From the IMG/VR virus record IMGVR_UViG_3300025308_000331, positions 1 through 38,549 of that record: a DNA stretch of 38,549 nucleotides. The stretch is one strand, 5' to 3'. The position numbers were made by a program, and so were the translations under genes. Shown here piece by piece: positions 1-5,430 of this stretch; the stretch's first letter is position 1; every line of letters begins with the position of its first letter. Source of the stretch: a virus. The notes under the pieces are model-generated. The model worked only from the letters and a program-made list of their open reading frames with translations. It ran no database searches and was not told the DNA's origin.

Positions 1-1041
1 TCAAGCCCGCACTGCCTTTTTGGCGGTGCGGGCTTTTTGTTTTTTGGATGTGGTCTTTACCAACTGGCTGAGCTTGTCCAGGGCAGTGCGCTGCTGCTCG
101 ATCTGCAGGTGCGCATAACGTTGGGTAGTCTGGGTGTTGCTGTGGCCAAGGATCTTGCCAATGGTGTAGAGGTCGACGCCCAGGCTCAGCAAAATGCTGG
201 CGCAACTGTGGCGCAGGTCGTGAAAGTTGACGTGCTCCATGCCGGCGTCCACACGGGCACGGCGCCAGGCGCTCTTGACACCGTCGACGGTGATGGTGAG
301 AGGGAAATGCTTGAGCCACGGCCGCAGGGCCGGGATGATGGGCACCACGCGCGGCCGCAGCGTCTTGGTGTGGCTGCTTGGGATGGTGATTTCATTGCGG
401 CCAATGTGCTCCGCCCGGATCTGGAACAATTCGCCACGTCGGGCCCCTGTGAGCAGGGCGGCCCAGATGGCCGCCTGGGCTTGTTCGCTGCAGTGGCTGG
501 CGATGGTGCGCACCTGGTCGACGGTGAGGAAGACCTCGCGCTTGTTGTTGACGGCGACAGTCTTGATGCGCAGGCCGTAGTTTTCCGGGGTGAGGTTCTG
601 CTCCCAGGCCAGGGCCAGGCCTTTCTTGGCCGTGGCCAGGCTGCGGTTGATGGTGGCTGCAGCGTAGGCGGGGGCCTTCTTGCCGGTCTTCGGGTCTTCA
701 ACCAGGCGGCTCATGTCCTTGATGACGTGAGCTGCAAACTCGCGCGCCTGGCTGGCGGTGTATTTCACGGCCCAGGGACCGAGGCGCTGGGCGTGGTGCT
801 TGGAGGTGTCGGCGCTGCGTAGGCGCGCAGCATGCTGCGTGTATAGGGCCAGGACGGCCGTCATGGGCGGGTCACCAGGCACTGAGACTTGTGCGCCCTT
901 GGCCATGGCGCCACGCAGCTGAGCCTCGATCAGCTGGGCATCACGCGAAGATGTGTTTTCCGGCAGGATGCGGTGAATTCGTTGGCCGCGGACCATAAGG
1001 CCGACGTGCCGACGCCCTTGTTTGTCTTGCCAGATTGACAT
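1..1041 (-). CDS. int: Tyrosine recombinase (phage integrase)
   Basis: 346-aa site-specific recombinase that would integrate and excise the prophage. The catalytic set is visible: Arg201 in TGARRGEL, Lys226, the HDLRH box (His274, Arg277), His300 in LGHS and the nucleophile Tyr309 in QRYAHL. The N-terminal half (about 60-160) looks like a SAM-like core-binding domain, and the tail is Lys/Arg-rich. The stop codon is the first three bases of the window, so the attachment site probably lies just outside. The start at 1041 has AAGGTG upstream on the coding strand and lies inside the 3' end of the excisionase-like gene. It is the last gene of the leftward operon. Confidence 0.95.
   Translation of the reverse strand: MSIWQDKQGRRHVGLMVRGQRIHRILPENTSSRDAQLIEAQLRGAMAKGAQVSVPGDPPMTAVLALYTQHAARLRSADTSKHHAQRLGPWAVKYTASQAREFAAHVIKDMSRLVEDPKTGKKAPAYAAATINRSLATAKKGLALAWEQNLTPENYGLRIKTVAVNNKREVFLTVDQVRTIASHCSEQAQAAIWAALLTGARRGELFQIRAEHIGRNEITIPSSHTKTLRPRVVPIIPALRPWLKHFPLTITVDGVKSAWRRARVDAGMEHVNFHDLRHSCASILLSLGVDLYTIGKILGHSNTQTTQRYAHLQIEQQRTALDKLSQLVKTTSKKQKARTAKKAVRA
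3..35 (+). terminator. Terminator-like hairpin in the end of int
   Basis: Perfect 10-bp inverted repeat (arms 3-12 and 26-35), followed on the plus strand by a T-rich run from 34 to 45. It is embedded in the last codons of the integrase. In the plus direction it has the form of a rho-independent terminator and could block transcription crossing the prophage edge towards int. Function is inferred from structure only. Confidence 0.5.
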
Positions 1042-1205
1042 GGTTGGTGCACCTTGAGCCAGTTCTTTACTTCGTCCAGGTTGTAGCGTTTCGACCTGGC
1101 ACCCACGGGCGTGAATGGTAGCCCATCATGCTCAAGCCGGCGAATGGTGGACTCGCTCACGCCCAGGGCGGCGCAGAGCTGCTGGCGAGTTAGTTCGGTT
1201 GACAT
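930..1205 (-). CDS. Excisionase-like / AlpA-type HTH protein
   Basis: 91-aa protein whose first 55 residues form a MerR/AlpA-like winged helix-turn-helix (TRQQLCAALGVSESTIRRLE, then a basic wing and an EVKNWLK helix). This is typical of phage excisionases and small DNA-binding regulators. The frame stays open past the integrase start, giving a 112-bp overlap in another frame, comparable to the xis/int overlap in lambda. The C-terminal residues after about 55 may be only a by-product of that overlap. Its position directly before int supports a role in controlling integration direction. AlpA-like transcription factor is the main alternative. Confidence 0.7.
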   Translation of the reverse strand: MSTELTRQQLCAALGVSESTIRRLEHDGLPFTPVGARSKRYNLDEVKNWLKVHQPCQSGKTNKGVGTSALWSAANEFTASCRKTHLRVMPS

Positions 1206-1212
1206 GGTCACT

Positions 1213-1539
1213 TCAGGCGTCTCCAAACATATCCACAGTGTGCTCACACCGCGGCGCTGATGTGGCTTGACCGGCCGGCACGTAGGCCGTGCACATGGGT
1301 TGGCCATCTTTGCCGTAGACCCACTCCTTGGCCTCGCCGGCGAAACTGGCCGCGATGATGGTGCAGACCTCGTCGTCGTCGCACTCATCCAGCTCCACGC
1401 CGTCGCGCATGGCGCGATCTCTGGCGCACTGGCGGCACCACTCAGACATGAATATCTCGCCCTCGGTGCCATTGCTCGGCTCGTAGCGTTGGCCGGCCTG
1501 CTCGACGTAGAGCTTGGCCAGATCTGCGGGGAATGTCAT
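1213..1539 (-). CDS. Conserved-looking phage protein, unknown function
   Basis: 108 aa, start chosen at 1539 because GGAGG lies six bases upstream. It contains a CRQCARDRAMRDG segment with a Cys-x-x-Cys pair, then an acidic DECDDDE stretch, and further cysteines near the C terminus (MCTAY, RCEHTV), so a small metal-binding fold is possible. No catalytic motif is recognised. It lies between the HTH gene downstream of the reverse transcriptase and the excisionase-like gene, in the same direction as the rest of the early operon. Confidence 0.7.
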   Translation of the reverse strand: MTFPADLAKLYVEQAGQRYEPSNGTEGEIFMSEWCRQCARDRAMRDGVELDECDDDEVCTIIAASFAGEAKEWVYGKDGQPMCTAYVPAGQATSAPRCEHTVDMFGDA

Positions 1540-1693
1540 GGCTTGCCTCCGCCGGAAATCCAGCAAGATGACGCCGAAAATTCAACGCGAGATATTCGGG
1601 CATCACTTTGGAGGTGCCGAATGCCAAAAATCATGCCTACTGAATGGCTCCGCTTGGCTGGGCTGCTGTCCCGCCTTGTGGTCAATGTTCTGA

Positions 1694-1990
1694 TCATGCT
1701 GCAGCACCTTCCTGATTGGATGTAGTCGGTCTCATGACTGGCCGGTGTTCACTGCGGCTCTTGTTCCTTGGCCGCTCACAGTGCGGTGGCGGCACCACCA
1801 CGCGCCACACAGCGCGATCGCCAAAGCCGTTGCTTTCCCAGTGGTGGATATAGGCATCGGGCATCTTGTGCAGCATGACCAGGGTGGTGGCTCTTTGAGC
1901 GCCGATCTGCCGCGCGATCGCAGGTGTGCTGAGTCCATCCGGGTAGGCGCGCAGCAGTTCACGGGTTTTTGTCATAGCTCGGCCGCTCAT
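1694..1990 (-). CDS. Small winged-helix protein coupled to the DGR reverse transcriptase
   Basis: 98 aa. The N-terminal 65 residues read as a winged helix: helix TKTRELLRAYPDG, helix-turn-helix STPAIARQIGAQRATTLVML, then a tryptophan-containing wing (HHWESNG, AVWRVVVPP). The C-terminal 30 residues are basic, polar and probably disordered. Its ATG overlaps the stop of the reverse transcriptase as ATGA (1987-1990), implying translational coupling. It could be a local regulator, a nucleic-acid-binding helper of retrohoming, or an ordinary phage gene that lies downstream by chance. Nothing in the sequence decides between these. Confidence 0.7.
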   Translation of the reverse strand: MSGRAMTKTRELLRAYPDGLSTPAIARQIGAQRATTLVMLHKMPDAYIHHWESNGFGDRAVWRVVVPPPHCERPRNKSRSEHRPVMRPTTSNQEGAAA

Positions 1991-3369
1991 GGTTGTTTCC
2001 TGTAAATCTTCGAAAGGTCCCCAGCCACCGCGTGCCCACGCCGGCGCAGCAGCCGGGCCACTTGCGCCTGGTCGGCGTGGCTGTGGGTGGCCTGGCGCAG
2101 CAGGCCCAGGTAGCTGTTGCCGGCGGTGTGCAGGTCTTCGGCCGGCATGCGCTCCAGGCGGCGCAGGGCCGTGGCCAGGGTGCGCGGCCGTGTGGTGCGC
2201 CGCCATGGCTTGATGACGTGGCCAACGAAGTCGATACCGCGGGCAATGGGCTGCAGGATGGTCTTGCTGGGGTTGGCGCGGGCGCCCAGGTACTGGGGCA
2301 GCCAGGCCTCGATATCTGCGCGCGCCTGGTTGAGCCACTGGGGTGACTCGTGCAGCAGGATGAAGTCGTCCACGTAGCGCACGTAGTGCCGGGCGCGCAG
2401 CTGGTGCTTGACGTGCTGGTCCAGCGCGTCAAGGTGGACGTTGGCGAAGAACTGGCTGCTCAGGTTGCCGATCGGCAAGCCCGTGTCCGCCGGCGCGTTG
2501 AACAGGCTCTTGTGGGGCGGCACCAGGGCCAGCTTGGCCGGGCTTCCGCGCAGCTCGACGTCGGTGCGCGGATCATGAAAGAGGATGGTGCGTGCCAGAG
2601 CCAGCCACCAGGGTTCGTGCACACGTTTGGCCAGCTGGGCCAGCAGGACGGGCTTGCTGATGGCCACGAAGAAGTTGGCCAGGTCCATCTTCAGGTAGTG
2701 CGCCGGGCGGCTCCAGTTTTGGGTGATGGAGCGCACGCTGTGCTCCAGCTGCAGGGCGGCGTACAGGGTGCCACGGCCTGGGATGCAGGCGCAGCTGGTG
2801 GCCACGAAGCCGGCATGGAAGCGCGGGGCAATGTGGTTGTACAGCAGGTGGTGCACGATGCGGTCGGCGAACTGGGCGGCCCACACCTCGCGCGGCCTGG
2901 GGCGGGTAACCACAAAGCAGATGCTGCGGCCAGGCTGGTAGGTGCCGTCGATCAGGCGCTGATACAGCGCCCAGAGGTTGGCCTCCAGCGCCTGCTCGAA
3001 TTGCAGGGCGCTGGCGGTGTTGCGCTTGTTGGCGCGGCAATCGAGGTAGGCCTGCACCAGGGCCTCGAACGAACACGGTGCGGTTGAATCTGCGGACGAA
3101 ACGAGCGGCACCGCCAGACCAGGACTTGTCGTTGTTGTTGGTGTTGCCGTTGTTGAAGTTCTGGTTCCAGGCGTTGTTGCGCGAGTACTGCGTCGGTGTT
3201 TGCTATCCACGTCGCCCTGCCGAAGGCGGGTGCCGATCGGCGGGGAAACTGCGCCGGACCAGGCCTGCCCTGGGGCAGCGGTATCCGTGGTGCGCATGTC
3301 CGTGGCCTTGTGGGCCAGGGGCAAGACCAGATTCAATTGACGTTCGGGCATGAGAACCTTGGATTTCAT
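1987..3369 (-). CDS. Diversity-generating retroelement reverse transcriptase
   Basis: 460 aa from the ATG that overlaps the stop of the Avd-like gene as ATGA. Residues about 101-460 are a group-II-like RT: motif A MDLANFF (Asp229), the DGR-type box GLPIGNLSSQ (297-306), catalytic YVDD (332-335) and the thumb-side NPSKT and GIDFVGHVIKP. DGR RTs copy the TR RNA into cDNA with errors at adenines, and the cDNA then replaces a VR. Residues 59-94 are the TR read in another frame, a Thr-rich stretch, and residues 1-58 show no known domain. An alternative start is GTG at 3057 with GAGG upstream, giving 356 aa, near the usual size of this family. The RT assignment is firm; the start is not. Confidence 0.95.
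   Translation of the reverse strand: MKSKVLMPERQLNLVLPLAHKATDMRTTDTAAPGQAWSGAVSPPIGTRLRQGDVDSKHRRSTRATTPGTRTSTTATPTTTTSPGLAVPLVSSADSTAPCSFEALVQAYLDCRANKRNTASALQFEQALEANLWALYQRLIDGTYQPGRSICFVVTRPRPREVWAAQFADRIVHHLLYNHIAPRFHAGFVATSCACIPGRGTLYAALQLEHSVRSITQNWSRPAHYLKMDLANFFVAISKPVLLAQLAKRVHEPWWLALARTILFHDPRTDVELRGSPAKLALVPPHKSLFNAPADTGLPIGNLSSQFFANVHLDALDQHVKHQLRARHYVRYVDDFILLHESPQWLNQARADIEAWLPQYLGARANPSKTILQPIARGIDFVGHVIKPWRRTTRPRTLATALRRLERMPAEDLHTAGNSYLGLLRQATHSHADQAQVARLLRRRGHAVAGDLSKIYRKQP
3088..3193 (-). repeat. DGR template repeat (TR)
   Basis: 106 bp, identical in length to VR1 and VR2. Read on the minus strand in the VR frame it has ten AAC codons plus a variable TAC and GAC, the adenine-rich codons that DGRs diversify, then a stretch of about 33 nt without any adenine encoding the constant SWSGGAARFVR end. 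It lies between the Avd-like gene and the RT catalytic core, the usual DGR order, but here within the open frame of the RT. Identity to the VRs stops abruptly at both ends. It has no downstream hairpin, unlike the VRs. Confidence 0.95.
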
Positions 3370-3728
3370 GCTGCTGACGTTTTTTCGGTGAGCTTGATCC
3401 ACCCGCCGCCTTGCGCACCCACGGCCTCCATCAGCTTGATGGCCTGTGCCCACTGCCCGGTGCTGACCAGGCGCTCGTCATTGCAGAAGCGCAGCAGCAG
3501 CTTGAGCCGGTCCAGGTGCTTGTGCATCAGCCGGATGGCTGTCACACGCGCCTGGCCCGTGGCTTCGTTGGCCTCGGCAATCTGCAGCACCACCTCCACG
3601 CCCAGGGCGTGCACGTCGCTGCCCGTGGTGTGCTTGAAGTCCTTGCGCATGTTTTTCTTGCATTGCGCCATCAGGCGCAGCAGGTCATACGCCGGCTTGT
3701 AGATGTTGAGCGTGGAGTAGTGGGCCAT
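3366..3728 (-). CDS. avd: DGR accessory variability determinant (Avd-like)
   Basis: 120 aa, almost wholly alpha-helical and strongly basic, with YKPAYDLLRLMAQCKKNMRK at residues 10-29 and later helices (RVTAIRLMHKHLDRLKLLLR). This matches the four-helix-bundle Avd proteins that assemble as pentamers, bind the RT and TR RNA and are needed for mutagenic retrohoming. Its size is close to the Bordetella phage Avd. The stop overlaps the RT start as ATGA. No clear ribosome-binding site precedes its ATG (ACACCCAC), which may keep expression low. It lies just downstream of the VR1 hairpin. Confidence 0.9.
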   Translation of the reverse strand: MAHYSTLNIYKPAYDLLRLMAQCKKNMRKDFKHTTGSDVHALGVEVVLQIAEANEATGQARVTAIRLMHKHLDRLKLLLRFCNDERLVSTGQWAQAIKLMEAVGAQGGGWIKLTEKTSAA

Positions 3729-3749
3729 GTGGGTGTAAAAGTGCGGCGG

Positions 3750-3768
3750 CCCGGCGCTGCGCGCCGGG
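3750..3768 (-). repeat. Hairpin downstream of VR1
   Basis: Perfect 8-bp GC stem (arms 3750-3757 and 3761-3768) with a 3-nt loop, GCA on the minus strand. It lies 35 nt beyond the end of VR1 and just after the target gene's stop. In studied DGRs a stem-loop or cruciform just downstream of the VR, absent from the TR, marks the recipient site for retrohoming. The same loop and core stem follow VR2. There is no U-run after it in the direction of transcription, so a terminator role is less likely. Confidence 0.8.
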
Positions 3769-3777
3769 TTAAAGGGT

Positions 3778-4323
3778 TCAAGGGATCAAGAGTTCAAGGG
3801 CAGATCTGCGGACGAAACGAGCGGCACCGCCAGACCAGGACTTGCCGTTGGAGTCGGTGAGGCCGTCGTAGAAGTACTGGCCCCAGGCGCTGCCGCGCGA
3901 GTACTGCGTGCTGGTCCAGTACCAGAGATCCGGGTCGAAGGCGTCGCAGCCGTTGGCCGCCAGGTTATGCATCTCGCGCAGCGATGGGATGTACAGGTCG
4001 GTCAGGCCGCCAATGCCTTGGACCAGTGGGGCCACCACGGGGTGCTCGTCGGCGTTGGCCAGCAGCGCCTGGGTGTTGGCCAGGCCGTCCCACTGGCAGG
4101 CCGCGCCGGGCTCTTCTTTGCCTGCGCCGCCCCAGGCGACCTTGCGCAGCTCGAACTCGGGGCCGTGCGGCACGATGATGGCGTAGTCCGCCTGGCCAGA
4201 GCCGGGCTTGGCGCGCTGCAGCGCCCAGAAGGCGCCGCCGAGGTGAGGCAGCATGGTGCCGAGCGGCGGCAGCTTGATGCCGCTGTGCTGGCCGGTGGGG
4301 ATCTCGATGGTTTCAGTGCTCAT
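3778..4323 (-). CDS. DGR target protein 1, DUF1566/C-type-lectin-like
   Basis: 181 aa with AGGAG five bases before the ATG. The second half resembles the DUF1566 / C-type-lectin-like fold of many DGR targets: QWDGLANTQALL, LYIPSLREMHNL, then LWYWTSTQYS leading into the variable region (residues 139-173). In the VR the diversified codons cluster around conserved AW, QYF and DG residues and end in the constant SWSGGAARFVRR. Differing surface residues would alter binding of an unknown ligand. No signal peptide or membrane helix is seen, so the protein is cytoplasmic or virion-borne. The N-terminal 85 residues have no recognised domain. It is a paralogue of the gene at 4384-4896. Confidence 0.9.
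   Translation of the reverse strand: MSTETIEIPTGQHSGIKLPPLGTMLPHLGGAFWALQRAKPGSGQADYAIIVPHGPEFELRKVAWGGAGKEEPGAACQWDGLANTQALLANADEHPVVAPLVQGIGGLTDLYIPSLREMHNLAANGCDAFDPDLWYWTSTQYSRGSAWGQYFYDGLTDSNGKSWSGGAARFVRRSALELLIP
3804..3909 (-). repeat. DGR variable repeat 1 (VR1)
   Basis: 106 bp aligned without gaps to the TR. There are 14 differences, in 10 of the 12 adenine-bearing variable codons, and every one falls where the TR has A on the coding strand. Examples are AAC to GGC, TAC, GAC, CTC and TCC. Non-adenine positions are identical. This is the fingerprint of adenine-specific mutagenic retrohoming and shows that the locus has been active. Confidence 0.95.
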
Positions 4324-4348
4324 GGTTGCTCCTGTGGAAAAAATTGGA

Positions 4349-4365
4349 CCGGCGCTGCGCGCCGG
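4349..4365 (-). repeat. Hairpin downstream of VR2
   Basis: Perfect 7-bp GC stem (4349-4355 and 4359-4365) with the same 3-nt loop as the VR1 hairpin, again starting 35 nt after the VR end. It shares the 7-bp core and loop exactly with the copy at 3750-3768, so the hairpin appears to have been duplicated with the VR cassette. Proposed role: recipient-site structure for retrohoming. Confidence 0.8.
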
Positions 4366-4383
4366 AAAAAAGGATTCAAGGGC

Positions 4384-4896
4384 TCAAGGAATCAAGGGGA
4401 ATCTGCGGACGAAACGAGCGGCACCGCCAGACCAGGACTTGTCGCTGTAGCCGGTGTTGCCGTAGAGGAAGTACTGGCTCCAGGCGTAGTCGCGCGAGCA
4501 CTGCGTGCTGGTCCAGTACCAGTAGTCGGTGTCGAATGCCTCGGCCGCATCGAGCAGGGGCTTGAGGTTGCCGTGCTGCAGCAGCGCACCCACGCGGGCG
4601 GGGACGTACCAGTCATCAAAGCCGCCGCTGCGGCAGGCCAGGGCGGCTTGCCCCAGGGGGCTGCCGGCTTCAGCCATGGCGCGGGTATTGGCCAGGCCAT
4701 CGGATGCGCTGGTGGCGCCAGGAACATCCTTGTAGTCCGGCAGCCAGACGAGATCCTTGACAAAGCAATCGGCCGCAGGGCCGGTGACTTCGCCATACAG
4801 CTTGCCGTCGACCAGCAAGACGCCGTGGAAGAAGCCGCCTTCGACCAGGTGGCCGAGGGCGGGGATGGAGAGTTTCAGGGTTTCGGGTGCGTTCAT
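4384..4896 (-). CDS. DGR target protein 2, DUF1566/C-type-lectin-like
   Basis: 170 aa, GGAG six bases before the ATG. It matches the DUF1566 pattern more fully than its paralogue: SDGLANTRAMAEAG, GGFDDWYVPARVGALL, then DYWYWTST and the variable region (residues 131-166) with the constant SWSGGAARFVRR end. The N-terminal 60 residues (HLVEGGFFHGVLLVDGKLY) look like a beta-rich extension. No secretion signal is seen. It is the promoter-proximal of the two targets and shares the TR, 3' spacer and hairpin with the other. The ligand is unknown; sensing, adsorption or anti-defence roles are all possible. Confidence 0.9.
   Translation of the reverse strand: MNAPETLKLSIPALGHLVEGGFFHGVLLVDGKLYGEVTGPAADCFVKDLVWLPDYKDVPGATSASDGLANTRAMAEAGSPLGQAALACRSGGFDDWYVPARVGALLQHGNLKPLLDAAEAFDTDYWYWTSTQCSRDYAWSQYFLYGNTGYSDKSWSGGAARFVRRFPLIP
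4401..4506 (-). repeat. DGR variable repeat 2 (VR2)
   Basis: 106 bp, gap-free against the TR, with 12 differences that all lie at TR adenines. One changes the TAC codon to TGC, giving a cysteine in place of the invariant-looking tyrosine. The pattern differs from VR1, so the two targets were diversified independently. The 33-nt adenine-free end is identical in TR, VR1 and VR2. Confidence 0.95.
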
Positions 4897-4923
4897 GGTG
4901 TGCTCCGGTTGGTGGGGAAAGGG

Positions 4924-5430
4924 TTAAGCGGCTTGCAGGGCATGGAAGTCGCGCATGAGGGTGACCTTGTCGCCGTTGGCCTTGATGTGGGCTTGGGCGG
5001 CATCAACGGCGGCCAGGAACTCGGCGCGGCCGAGCTGGTTGACCTGGAAGGTGTGCAGATCCACAAAGGTCTGCACCGCGTCCAGCTCGTAGTAGTGCAG
5101 GGCGGTTGGCTTCCACTGCCCGCTGGCCATGGCGCGGTCGTAGACGGCCTGCAGGGCCTGCGTGGCAGTGTTCAGGTGCTCGGACAGGCCGCGCACGATG
5201 CCCTGGTGCTCGATGGCCTTGGCCACGTCCACGGCGCCGGCGATGATGGACCACTGCAGCTCAGTGGCCACGCCTTCACGCAGGGCCTGGGCAGCCTGGC
5301 GCAGCATGTTGAGCACTTCCTCGTGGTCTGCTGCAGCTGGCTTGGCGGCACGGTGCAAGGCGATCTCCAGCGTGTTGACGGCGATCAGCCGCGGGCGGTA
5401 GGCCTTACGGGGTTTGTGGCTGCGGCTCAT
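4924..5430 (-). CDS. Helical phage protein, unknown function
   Basis: 168 aa from an ATG that overlaps the stop of the DUF550 gene as ATGA. It begins with a basic patch (MSRSHKPRKAYRPRLI), followed by long alanine- and leucine-rich helices (HEEVLNMLRQAAQALREG, IVRGLSEHLNTATQALQAVY). The basic N terminus could bind nucleic acid. Similar helical proteins with a KPRKAYRP-like start are, as far as I recall, common in Burkholderiales prophages without a function. It is the last tightly coupled gene before the DGR cassette, which starts after a 27-bp gap. Confidence 0.75.
   Translation of the reverse strand: MSRSHKPRKAYRPRLIAVNTLEIALHRAAKPAAADHEEVLNMLRQAAQALREGVATELQWSIIAGAVDVAKAIEHQGIVRGLSEHLNTATQALQAVYDRAMASGQWKPTALHYYELDAVQTFVDLHTFQVNQLGRAEFLAAVDAAQAHIKANGDKVTLMRDFHALQAA

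Noticed and set aside
1-60. Attachment site at the left edge
   Set aside because: The window starts at the integrase stop codon and no matching repeat was found at the right edge, which is still inside the prophage.
3088-3193. Thr-rich low-complexity segment as a simple repeat or linker only
   Set aside because: Gap-free alignment with both VRs, with adenine-only differences, shows it is the DGR template.
3750-3768. Hairpins after the VR genes as transcription terminators
   Set aside because: No U tract follows them in the direction of transcription, and the Avd and RT genes downstream appear to need read-through.
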